A stretch of 64,000 nucleotides of DNA, from the NCBI RefSeq assembly GCF_004698125.1, contig NZ_ML214297.1:1488001-1552000 (forward strand). The letters run 5' to 3'. The notes beneath the pieces are model-generated. The model saw nothing but the letters and a program-made list of their open reading frames with translations, was not told the origin of the DNA and did no database searches. Below are positions 36,415-43,885 of this stretch, one piece after another. How positions within the stretch are numbered: the first letter of the stretch is position 1; each line of letters begins with the position of its first letter. Source of the stretch: Halosimplex halophilum (lineage in GTDB: Archaea; Halobacteriota; Halobacteria; Halobacteriales; Haloarculaceae). Both the position numbers and the translations under genes were made by a program.

Positions 36415-37608
36415 TCAGCAGTGCGGTTCCCACCGCTGGACGGTGACCGACTCGCCGGCCGCGACGCCCTCGACGCTCTCGGGGACGACCACCCAGCCGT
36501 CGGCCGCGGCGACGGAGGAGAGCGCGCCCGCGCCGCCCCGCACCGGTTCGACGGTCCCCTCGCCCGTCTCCCGGACGCGCACGAACGACCGCACGCCGAC
36601 CTCGCTCGCGATCTTCCGGTCGAGCGCCGCCTCGAACTCGGGGAACGGCTCGGGCTCGAACCCCCCGGCGCGGGCGACCGCGGGGCGCAACAGCTGGACG
36701 GCGGTCACGAGACAGGAGACGGGATAGCCCGGCAGCGTCAGTACCGGCGTGTCGTCGACGACGCCGTAGCCGACGGGGTGGCCCGGTTTGAGCGCGACGC
36801 CGTGGCCGAGCACCTCGCCCAGGTCGGCCACCACGTCGGCGATCAGATCCCGCTCGCCCACCGAGGAGCCGCCGGTCGTGACGACGATGTCGTGGTCGGT
36901 GTCGCGCTCGACCGCCGCGCGAAGCGCGGCCTCGTTGTCGCCCACGATGTCGCGGTAGGTGGCGTCGCCGCCCCAGCGCTCGACCAGCCGCGAGACGGTC
37001 AGTCCGTTGGTCTCGGTGGTCTCGCCGTAGCCGGGGTCGAACTCGACCAGTTCCTCGCCCGTCGGGACGACGCTCACGGTCGGTCGCTCGCGGACGGACA
37101 CCGAGCGGTGGCCGCCGGCCTTCAGCAGTCCCAGGTCCGAGGGGCGCAGCCGCCGGCCGGCTTCGAACAGCCGGTCGCCGGTTTCCACGTCCTCGCCGGC
37201 GGGCGCGACGTTCTCGCCGGGGGCGACCGCTGCGAACACCTCGACCCGCTCGCCGCGGGCCTCCGTCTCCTCGACCCTGACGACGGCGTCGGCGCCGTCG
37301 GGCACCGGACTCCCCGTGTGGACGTAGCGGGCCCGTCGGGCGCCCACGTCGCCGTCCGTCCCGTCGAGGACCGCCGGCGAGCGGTCGCCGGCGTCGTGGG
37401 TGTCGGTCGCGCGGACGGCGTACCCGTCCATCGCCGCGCGGTCGAACCCCGGCACGTCGCGGGTCGCGTCGACCGGCTCGGCGAGCGCCCGGCCGTCCGC
37501 CTCGGGGACGGGGACCGACTCGGCGGCGGTCGGCGAGTCGACGACCGACAGCAGCTGTTCGCGCGCGGCGGCCAGCCGAGTTACCTCCGTGAAGCCCTCG
37601 TGTCCCAT
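36415..37608 (-). CDS. moeA: molybdopterin molybdotransferase
   Basis: Inserts molybdate into adenylylated molybdopterin. The 397-residue protein shows the MoeA order of motifs: DVPGFDRAAMDGYAVRA near residue 55, VHTGSPVPDGADAVVRVEE, APAGEDVETGDRLFEAG, the molybdate-binding domain with DHDIVVTTGGSSVGERD, and PVLTLPGYPVS. The C-terminal domain IV region is present (VEPVRGGAGALSS). The ATG at 37608 is used; a GTG precedes it directly. It completes, with mobA and mobB-moaE, a local Mo-cofactor set next to the molybdoenzyme operons. Confidence 0.93.
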   Translation of the reverse strand: MGHEGFTEVTRLAAAREQLLSVVDSPTAAESVPVPEADGRALAEPVDATRDVPGFDRAAMDGYAVRATDTHDAGDRSPAVLDGTDGDVGARRARYVHTGSPVPDGADAVVRVEETEARGERVEVFAAVAPGENVAPAGEDVETGDRLFEAGRRLRPSDLGLLKAGGHRSVSVRERPTVSVVPTGEELVEFDPGYGETTETNGLTVSRLVERWGGDATYRDIVGDNEAALRAAVERDTDHDIVVTTGGSSVGERDLIADVVADLGEVLGHGVALKPGHPVGYGVVDDTPVLTLPGYPVSCLVTAVQLLRPAVARAGGFEPEPFPEFEAALDRKIASEVGVRSFVRVRETGEGTVEPVRGGAGALSSVAAADGWVVVPESVEGVAAGESVTVQRWEPHC

Positions 37609-37681
37609 CACCGGCGGTTCGGCGGCCGGGACAAAAAGCCGTCCGGGACCGCTCTGGTCGCCCGCCGGAACCTCGCAGCAG

Positions 37682-37741
37682 CTACCGCATCGGCGCGGCG
37701 ACTACCGCTTCGGCGCGGCGACTACCGCATCGACGCGGCGT
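37682..37741 (-). repeat. three tandem 20-bp units at the 3' end of a small gene
   Basis: Units ctaccgcatcggcgcggcga (37682-37701), ctaccgcttcggcgcggcga (37702-37721) and a third with two changes (37722-37741). The third unit encodes the last codons and TAG stop of the DUF7511-like gene; the other two lie beyond the stop. This looks like slippage of the gene's 3' end into the spacer. The rest of the spacer toward moeA shows nothing further. Confidence 0.85.
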
Positions 37742-37958
37742 CGACCACGAGGCTCCGGTCGACGGAGATCCACGTCGACATCCGCTCGACGCCGGTCGCG
37801 TCGGGCGGGTGGACGGTACACCGGTCGGGCCGGTCGGCGTACCGAACGAGCGCGAGTTCCAGCGCCGGCGGGTCCGCGGGGCCCGGCTGACCGGGGTCGA
37901 TCGACGGGGCTCGGGGCTCGGAGACGGCGTCGTCCGCTGACTGGGGTCGTCCCGACAT
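37722..37958 (-). CDS. small DUF7511-like haloarchaeal protein
   Basis: 78 residues from the ATG at 37958 (82 if a GTG at 37970 is used). The first half is disordered Pro/Ala/Ser-rich; the second half, LVRYADRPDRCTVHPPDATGVERMSTWISVD, has the conserved layout of a small haloarchaeal domain I recall as DUF7511 (Y-A-D-x-P-D-x-C-T-x-x-P followed by E-R-x-T-x-W). Function unknown. It stands alone between moeA and the Mrp gene. Confidence 0.65.
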   Translation of the reverse strand: MSGRPQSADDAVSEPRAPSIDPGQPGPADPPALELALVRYADRPDRCTVHPPDATGVERMSTWISVDRSLVVDAASMR

Positions 37959-38085
37959 CGTGTTGCTCACTCGAAGGGTGCCCCCTGGGCCACAAGAGGG
38001 CTGCTATGAACTCACAATAGCGCAACGTACCGGGCAAGAGCGGACGCGAACCGACCGGACGGACCGTACCCGCTTCGCCGCCCGA

Positions 38086-39396
38086 CTACGGCCTGACCGT
38101 GCGGAGCACCCACGTCTCGGGGTTCAACTGCTCGACCTCGAAGGGGTCGAGATCGCCTGGGCCGTCGGCCTCGGCCGACAGCGAGGCGAGGAACGAACGG
38201 ACCGGCGTCGGGTCGCGGTCGGAGACGAGGACCAGTTCCTCACCCCGTTCGGTCGCATCGAACGCCTCGCGGACGCGGTCGTGGCGCGCGTCGGCCTCCA
38301 CGCCGCGCAGGTCGGCGGCTTCGTCCGGTACGTCGACCGACCACACCTCCTCGACGCGCTCGTGGGCGTCCTCGCCGAGCTGTTGCATCTGCTCGGGTAA
38401 CTCGCCGGGGCGGGGCGTCGCCTGGACGCTCGGGTCGAAGTCCAGTTCGGCGAGGATGGGCGCGTCGAGCCCCTCCAGCGGCTCGCCGTGCTCGAAGAGG
38501 TCGTGCTCGTCGCCGCAGGTCGGGCAGGTGAACCCGGCCATGTTGACGGCGACGCCGAGGACCGGCACGTCGTTCTCCTCGAAGAGGTCCAGCGAGCGGG
38601 CGGTGTCCGTGACGGCGGCGTGGAAGGGAGTGGTGACGAAGACGACGCCGTCGAGGTGGACCTCCTGGAGCGTGGTGAGGACCACGTCGCCGGTCCCCGG
38701 CGGGAGGTCGACCACGAGGGTGTCCAGGTCGCCCCAGGCGGTGTCCTCGAACAGCTCCGAGAGGGCGTCGTGGGCCATCGCGCCCCGCCAGGCCAGCGGC
38801 GCGCCCGACTCCATGAGCCCGACGCTCATCACGTCGAGGTCGCCGGCCCCGACCGGCAGGGGGTTGCCGTCGTCGTCGGAGTAGACCGGCCCCGAGACCT
38901 CCAGCACCTCGGGGACGTTCGGGCCGTGGATGTCGGCGTCGAACAGCCCCACGTCCAGGCCCGCGCCGGCCATCGCGCAGGCGATATGCGTTGCCACGGT
39001 CGTCTTGCCGACGCCGCCCTTCGCGCTGGCGACGGCGATCACCCGGTCCACGTCGGCGAGGCCGGTCGAACGGTCCTCGTCGGCGGCGTGGGCCGTCTCG
39101 CGCTCGATGTGGGCGTGTTCGACCCCCGGCACGTCGGAGACGGCCTGGAGCATCGCGCTCGTCACCTGCTCGCCCTCCTGGGGCCGGAAGTCGTTCAGGT
39201 CGGCGACGACCGTGACCGCGCTCGCCGAGACCGCGATGTCGGAGACGAGGCCGGCCTCGAACACGTCCTTGCCCGCGTCGGGGTCCCGGACCTGCCGGAG
39301 CGCGGCCTCGACCTCCTCTCTCAGGTCGTCTTCGGTCGATTCGTCGTCGGTACCGTCCGTTTCGGCGTGTGCGTCGGCGTCAGTGTGTTCGGACAT
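38086..39396 (-). CDS. Mrp/NBP35-family Fe-S carrier ATPase fused to a DUF2249 domain
   Basis: 436 residues in three parts: an N-terminal DUF59/MIP18-like domain (about 22-100, VRDPDAGKDVFEAGLVSDI), a Mrp/ApbC P-loop ATPase (SAKGGVGKT at 124-132, metal/Fe-S bridging pair Cys291-x2-Cys294 in GFTCPTCG), and a C-terminal DUF2249 domain (from about 362, DLRGVEADARHDRVREAFD). Mrp proteins hold and hand over [4Fe-4S] clusters; DUF2249 proteins recur near nitrate and nitric-oxide metabolism genes. As the apparent last gene of the nar operon (25 bp after the HEAT gene) it most likely supplies clusters to NarG/NarH or the Rieske protein. Confidence 0.85.
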   Translation of the reverse strand: MSEHTDADAHAETDGTDDESTEDDLREEVEAALRQVRDPDAGKDVFEAGLVSDIAVSASAVTVVADLNDFRPQEGEQVTSAMLQAVSDVPGVEHAHIERETAHAADEDRSTGLADVDRVIAVASAKGGVGKTTVATHIACAMAGAGLDVGLFDADIHGPNVPEVLEVSGPVYSDDDGNPLPVGAGDLDVMSVGLMESGAPLAWRGAMAHDALSELFEDTAWGDLDTLVVDLPPGTGDVVLTTLQEVHLDGVVFVTTPFHAAVTDTARSLDLFEENDVPVLGVAVNMAGFTCPTCGDEHDLFEHGEPLEGLDAPILAELDFDPSVQATPRPGELPEQMQQLGEDAHERVEEVWSVDVPDEAADLRGVEADARHDRVREAFDATERGEELVLVSDRDPTPVRSFLASLSAEADGPGDLDPFEVEQLNPETWVLRTVRP

Positions 39397-39421
39397 GATA
39401 GGGTGGACAGCGAGGGGAACG

Positions 39422-40261
39422 TCAGAGGTCGGGCTGGCGATTCAGGTGGTCCTCGCCCGGGAGGGTGGTGTCGCCGCGGTCGAGCGCCCCGGTGAACTGC
39501 CGGCGGAACCGGCCGGGGTCGGCCTCCAGCGCCCGCGCGGCCGTGCCGCGGACGATCCGCGGTTCGGACTCGTCGTCGGCCGTCTCGGCCAGGACCTCGC
39601 GGGCGCGGTCGTCGTCGACGCCCGCCAGGAGGTGGACGGCCCACTCGCGGACGCGCTCGCTCTCGTCGTCGGCGGCGTCCAGCAGCGGTTCCAGCGCGCC
39701 CTCGCCGCGGCGTTTGAACACCGAGACCAGCGCGTTGCGCCGGACCGCGTGGTGGTCGGCGTCGAGCGCCTCCTCGATGCGGTCGGCGTAGGCCTCGCGG
39801 TCGATGCGGTCCAGCGCGACGACCGCCTCGGCGCGGACCCACGGATCGTCGTCCGCCGTCATTTCGAGAGCGGCGGGCCCCGCGCGTTCGCCGCCGAGTT
39901 TCGCCAGCGCCTCGACGGCGAACTGGCGCACGTCGGCGTCGTCGTCCTCCAGCCCGGCGGTGATCAGCGCCTCGACGATGGCCGGGTCGTGGTCCTCCTC
40001 GGCGAGCGCGAGCGCCGCCCGCTGGCGCTCGACCGCGTCGCCGGTCGCGAGCCGTTCGAGCTTCTCCTGCGCCGTCTCGCTGGCGATGAGAGACGTGTCG
40101 GCCGCCGACAGCTCCCGGGGCGTCGCCTCGCCGATCGTCACATCCTCGCGGCTCACCTCGATGTCCTCGAGGCCGGCGTGGTCGACGTCGAACCCGGGGC
40201 TCTGCTCGGGGTGGACCCGGGGGTCCGTCGGCCCGTCCGTGGCCTCCTCGGGGTCACGCAT
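39422..40261 (-). CDS. HEAT-repeat protein of the nar operon
   Basis: 279-residue soluble, acidic protein. After a ~65-residue non-repetitive start, about five HEAT-like helical repeats run to the C-terminus (for example DADVRQFAVEALAKLG, DPWVRAEAVVALDRID, HHAVRRNALVSVFKR, SERVREWAVHLLAGVD). It is paralogous to the HEAT protein at 57212, sharing RQFAVEAL, WVRAEAVVAL and AVRRNAL at matching places. Its start (ATG at 40261, GTG nine bases upstream possible) overlaps the previous gene by eight bases. Such repeats form binding scaffolds; a role in assembling or protecting the reductase is inferred from operon position. Confidence 0.8.
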   Translation of the reverse strand: MRDPEEATDGPTDPRVHPEQSPGFDVDHAGLEDIEVSREDVTIGEATPRELSAADTSLIASETAQEKLERLATGDAVERQRAALALAEEDHDPAIVEALITAGLEDDDADVRQFAVEALAKLGGERAGPAALEMTADDDPWVRAEAVVALDRIDREAYADRIEEALDADHHAVRRNALVSVFKRRGEGALEPLLDAADDESERVREWAVHLLAGVDDDRAREVLAETADDESEPRIVRGTAARALEADPGRFRRQFTGALDRGDTTLPGEDHLNRQPDL

Positions 40262-41237
40262 CGGCGACACCTCCCGTCGTCTCTCGGGCCACCGGGCCGG
40301 CTGGCGCCCACTCGCGGACCAGCACGACGAGTCCGAGCGCGAACGCGACGGCGCGGGGGAGCGTCGCCGGGACGCCAGCGGTCAGCAGCAGCGCCGCGGC
40401 GACCGCGGGGCCGAACGCCCGCCGGCGCGCGTCGGCGACGACGGTCGCGACTGCGCCGCCGATCCCCAGCGCGAGCAGCGACAGGGGAACCGTCCCGGCG
40501 TCGAACGCGACGAGCGCGACGGCACCGGCGACGAACGGCGCCGACGCCGCGGCGACGACGACCGCGAACGCGGTGACCGCCCACAGCCCGAGGTCGACGA
40601 CTCCGTCGAGCCGACGAGCCAGCGGGAGCGCGGCAAGCGTCGCGAAGGCGACGGCGGCGCCCGCCGGCCGGAGCGTCGTCGTCCCGAACCCCGCGGAGGC
40701 CGCGAGCGACCACGCGAGCGCGAGCGTGCCGAGCGCGGCGACCGCCCCGGGACGCGCGACCGGCGCGAGCGCGGCCCGGAGTGAGTCCACTGCGCCGACC
40801 CGGGCGTGCGCTCGCTCGCGGAGTCCGACGACGAGGGCGGCGCCGGTCCCGGCGAGGACCGCGGCGGCCGCCGGGAGCCACGCGGCGGCGTCGACCGCCC
40901 CCACGAGCCCGAAGACGCCCACGGCCGCCAGCGCGACCCGCTCGGCGCGGGCGTCGACCCCGACGGCGAGTCCCAGGGCCGCCAGCGCCGGGACGACCGC
41001 CGCGAGCGCCGTCACGGTCGGGGCCGCGGCCCGCCCGACCGGCGGGAGGCCCCCGGGCGCGTTCCGGAGGAGCCGCACGACCAGGACGCCGGCGGTCGGG
41101 ACGAGCGCGGCGGCCCCGAGTAGTGCCGCCGGCGAGCCGGGGATCCCGCCGGCGAGCCGCTCGCGGGCGTCGGACGGGGCGGTTCGGTCCCCGGAGCCGG
41201 CGGTCGAGTCGCCGGCGTTCGCGGTCGGCCGGCTCAC
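40254..41237 (-). CDS. multi-span membrane protein of the nar operon (ORF9-like)
   Basis: 327 residues, GTG start overlapping the narJ stop by four bases (GTGA). After a ~30-residue polar N-terminus it is almost wholly hydrophobic, with about nine to ten Ala/Val/Leu-rich spans and short Arg-containing loops. No transporter or oxidoreductase motif was found. An unassigned membrane gene follows narJ in Haloferax nar operons as I remember them, which fits. Role unknown; a membrane assembly factor is possible. Confidence 0.65.
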   Translation of the reverse strand: MSRPTANAGDSTAGSGDRTAPSDARERLAGGIPGSPAALLGAAALVPTAGVLVVRLLRNAPGGLPPVGRAAAPTVTALAAVVPALAALGLAVGVDARAERVALAAVGVFGLVGAVDAAAWLPAAAAVLAGTGAALVVGLRERAHARVGAVDSLRAALAPVARPGAVAALGTLALAWSLAASAGFGTTTLRPAGAAVAFATLAALPLARRLDGVVDLGLWAVTAFAVVVAAASAPFVAGAVALVAFDAGTVPLSLLALGIGGAVATVVADARRRAFGPAVAAALLLTAGVPATLPRAVAFALGLVVLVREWAPAGPVARETTGGVADA

Positions 41238-41983
41238 GGCTCGCCCTCCCCCTCCAGCCGGTCGGCCAGGTCTTCGGTGTCGGCGGCGACCAGCCGCCGG
41301 CAGAAGGCGGCGAGTTCGCCGTAGTAGCCCGTCCCGGGTTCGCCGGCGAGCGCCTCGTCGACCCCCTCCGCGAGCACGGCGAGGTGGCGGTCGAGGAAGT
41401 CCAGCCGCGCGCGGGCGGCGTCCGGGTCGACCGCCGCCTCGCGCCGACAGAGGTAGCCGGCGAACTCCAGCTCCAGCCGGTAGTGGTCGTGGTTCTCCCG
41501 CCGCTGCTCGTCGACCTCGACGCCGAAGTAGTCGTACGCGCGAGCGAGGTCGAGGTTCACGTCGTTCCACGACGCCTCCGGGCGGTAGCCCGACTCGTAC
41601 AGCGACACGTCCGGCCCCTCGGCGTCGATGGTGCCGTCGGTGCGGTCCTCGACGGTGGTCTGGCCGAGCACGAACAGGTCGTTGAACCGGGCGCAGACCG
41701 TCTCGCGGTCGTCGTCGGTGGTGAGGGCGGGGGGCTCGACGTCGAGGGCCGTCCGGTCGAGCAGCCGCCGACACTCCCGGTCGAGCGCGCCGGACGCGAG
41801 CGCCTCGTGCAACTGTTCGTCCGGTTCCGTCATCGCGCGGGCGGCCAGCGCGTACAGCGCGCCCCGCGCCGCCGCGTCGCGGTCGGCGTCGGTCGGGGGG
41901 TCGTCGTCGACCGCCGCGTGGTCGCGCTCGGGGGCGTCCTCCGCGTCCGCGGCCCCCTGGTCGGCGGGTTCGGCGTCGCTCAC
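41234..41983 (-). CDS. narJ: NarJ/TorD-family assembly chaperone
   Basis: 249-residue acidic protein that is mostly helical, GTG start overlapping the preceding gene's stop. The central motif FNDLFVLGQ followed by YESGYRPEASWNDVNLDLARAYDYFGV is the family pattern of TorD/DmsD/NarJ chaperones, which bind the Tat signal of the molybdoenzyme and hold the alpha subunit until the Mo cofactor is inserted. The first ~40 residues are low-complexity Asp/Ala. Position after narG, narH and the gamma gene supports the NarJ role. Confidence 0.85.
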   Translation of the reverse strand: MSDAEPADQGAADAEDAPERDHAAVDDDPPTDADRDAAARGALYALAARAMTEPDEQLHEALASGALDRECRRLLDRTALDVEPPALTTDDDRETVCARFNDLFVLGQTTVEDRTDGTIDAEGPDVSLYESGYRPEASWNDVNLDLARAYDYFGVEVDEQRRENHDHYRLELEFAGYLCRREAAVDPDAARARLDFLDRHLAVLAEGVDEALAGEPGTGYYGELAAFCRRLVAADTEDLADRLEGEGEP

Positions 41984-42819
41984 GCGGCCTCACCCCGCGT
42001 TCGGCGGACGCCCTCGATGGTCACGACGGTCGCGAACAGGATCGCCAGCCCGGCGACCGTCCACAGGATGGTCTCGTAGGGCGGCCCCTGCGGGCCCGGC
42101 CCCATGGCGAGGTACTTCCACTCGCTGACGGACTTGCGGCCGGCCCGCTCGTCGTAGGAGCCGTTCCAGACCGCGACCGCCACGTCCACGTCCTGCTCGC
42201 CGGACAGGTCGGTCCGGTTGCCCGCCATCTCGGCCTCGCGGGTGAACGCGACGTGCCACTCGCCGTCCTCGTGGACGGCCTGGGCGTCGACGGCGGACCG
42301 CTCGAACGACGTGGTCGTGCCGGCGCCGCCCGCGAGCAGTTCCTCCGTGGTCCCGGTCCCGCTCCAGTACCAGACGTTCACGCGGTTGCTCGTCCCGCCC
42401 ATGGCGATGGGCGGGCGGGCGCTCTCGTTCTCGGGGAGCTGGACGGCGACGGCGTCGGCGAACTCGCGGAGCCCCGAGGCGTTGCGGTCGGCCGTCGCGT
42501 CCGGCCAGGAGACCCGGACGAACACGTGCGAGCCGTTGGTCGCCGTCCGGACCTGCGCCTCCCGGACGGAGACGTTGCTCGCCTCGGGCAGCCCGCTCGG
42601 CGCGCTCGCCAGCGCGAGCTCCACGCTCGGCACGGCCGTCCACGACTCGGCGGTCGGGTCCGTCGCGTTCGCGCCCACGTCGCCGACCGGTACCTCGTTG
42701 GCCGGCCGCGCGCTCGACAGCGTCGGCAACACGGCCGCGCCGACGACCGCGAGGACGACCAGCGCGGCGACGCCGACCCAGGAGCGGTCCGGCGCGGTCC
42801 GCTCGCACCCCTCAGTCAT
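41980..42819 (-). CDS. heme-b gamma subunit (ethylbenzene dehydrogenase EbdC-type) of the nitrate reductase
   Basis: 279-residue exported protein: N-terminal hydrophobic helix ([20 protein letters not shown], 15-34), an extracellular beta-rich domain with sequons, and a C-terminal span ([20 protein letters not shown]). The domain matches the monoheme gamma subunit of type II molybdoenzymes; in EbdC heme b is held by Met and Lys, and here Met140 ([16 protein letters not shown]) and Lys229 (GRKSVSEW) lie at the matching places. It should pass electrons between NarH and the membrane pool or the Rieske/cytochrome b module. It corresponds by position to ORF7 of Haloferax nar operons. Confidence 0.82.
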   Translation of the reverse strand: MTEGCERTAPDRSWVGVAALVVLAVVGAAVLPTLSSARPANEVPVGDVGANATDPTAESWTAVPSVELALASAPSGLPEASNVSVREAQVRTATNGSHVFVRVSWPDATADRNASGLREFADAVAVQLPENESARPPIAMGGTSNRVNVWYWSGTGTTEELLAGGAGTTTSFERSAVDAQAVHEDGEWHVAFTREAEMAGNRTDLSGEQDVDVAVAVWNGSYDERAGRKSVSEWKYLAMGPGPQGPPYETILWTVAGLAILFATVVTIEGVRRTRGEAA

Positions 42820-43885
42820 CGTCGAACACCTCCAGCCGGTACTGCTGTGCGGGGTTCTTGTCCTGGAGTATCTCCATGAGTTCGCTGTCCTCGCCGCGGC
42901 GCGTCCGGTCGCGGTGGCGCTCGATCGTATCGAGGGCCTGGTTCACCCGGTCGCCGAACAGCTCTTCGAGGTACTCCCGCGGGATGCGGTCGACGCCCTG
43001 GATGCTCTCGCCGTCCTCGGAGTGCTGTGGCGGGGCGTAGGGCGGGATGTAGTAGACGTTCGGCACGGTCTCGAACTCCGGGTGGAGCGGCAGCGCCACC
43101 TCGTACTCCTCGACGAGCTTGTAGATGGGGCCGTCCTCGTCGTCGAGGTAGCCCACCAGCCGCAGCTGGGGCGGGCACTCCTCCGCGCAGGCGGTCGCGT
43201 GGACCTCGTCGTCCGGCCCCTCGCCCTCGATGCGCGGGTAGCAGAAGATGCACTTCTCCGATTTCTTCTTCGCCGCGTTGTAGTACACCTTCTTGTAGGG
43301 ACAGCCCTCGACGCAGTAGCGGTAGCCCCGACACCGCTCCTGGTCGACGAGGACGATGCCGTCCTCCTCGCGCTTGTACAGCGCCTGCCGCGGGCAGGCC
43401 TCCACGCAGGAGGGGTGGGTGCAGTGGTTGCAGATCCGCGGGAGGTAGAAGTAGTAGCTGTTGGGGTACTCGCCGGCCCCCTCGTCCTCGTCCCAGTTGG
43501 GGCCCCACTCGGGGTCGACGTTCTGCGGGCGCAGCGGCTCGTCGCTGCCGTCGTACATGATCTCCGAGTGGTTGAACTCCCAGTCGCCGCCGTAGCGCTC
43601 CTTGGCGGGGATCTCTCCGGGCTCGCGCTCGCTGTGCTCGTCGGACTGCCAGCCACCGCCGGAGTCCTCCCAGTCTTTGGGGTAACCGTCGCCGGGCTTG
43701 GTCTCGACGTTGTTCCAGTACATGTAGTCCCGGCCGCCGCCCTCGGTCCAGAGGGTCTTGCACGCGACCGTGCAGGTCTGGCAGCCGATGCACTTGTTGA
43801 GGTCCATCACCATCGCGACCTGGTGGTCGACCCCGTCCGCGATGTCGATGTGCGTGTCCTCGCTCTGGGCGTCGTCGGTGCTCAC
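42812..43885 (-). CDS. narH: nitrate reductase beta subunit, Fe-S protein
   Basis: 357-residue electron-transfer subunit with four cysteine clusters: [12 protein letters not shown] (about 32-43), [26 protein letters not shown] and CIFC...CAEECP. In the third group the middle position that is Cys in [4Fe-4S] ferredoxins, and Trp in bacterial NarH, is Tyr, so one cluster should be [3Fe-4S], the mark of NarH-type proteins. No signal peptide is present; it should travel with NarG through Tat. GTG start overlapping the narG stop by four bases; its end overlaps the gamma gene by eight. Confidence 0.93.
   Translation of the reverse strand: MSTDDAQSEDTHIDIADGVDHQVAMVMDLNKCIGCQTCTVACKTLWTEGGGRDYMYWNNVETKPGDGYPKDWEDSGGGWQSDEHSEREPGEIPAKERYGGDWEFNHSEIMYDGSDEPLRPQNVDPEWGPNWDEDEGAGEYPNSYYFYLPRICNHCTHPSCVEACPRQALYKREEDGIVLVDQERCRGYRYCVEGCPYKKVYYNAAKKKSEKCIFCYPRIEGEGPDDEVHATACAEECPPQLRLVGYLDDEDGPIYKLVEEYEVALPLHPEFETVPNVYYIPPYAPPQHSEDGESIQGVDRIPREYLEELFGDRVNQALDTIERHRDRTRRGEDSELMEILQDKNPAQQYRLEVFDDD

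Noticed and set aside
43027-43560. Arg/Pro/Gly-rich plus-strand frame opposite narH
   Set aside because: Typical high-GC artefact without acidic bias, opposite a gene with all Fe-S cysteines.
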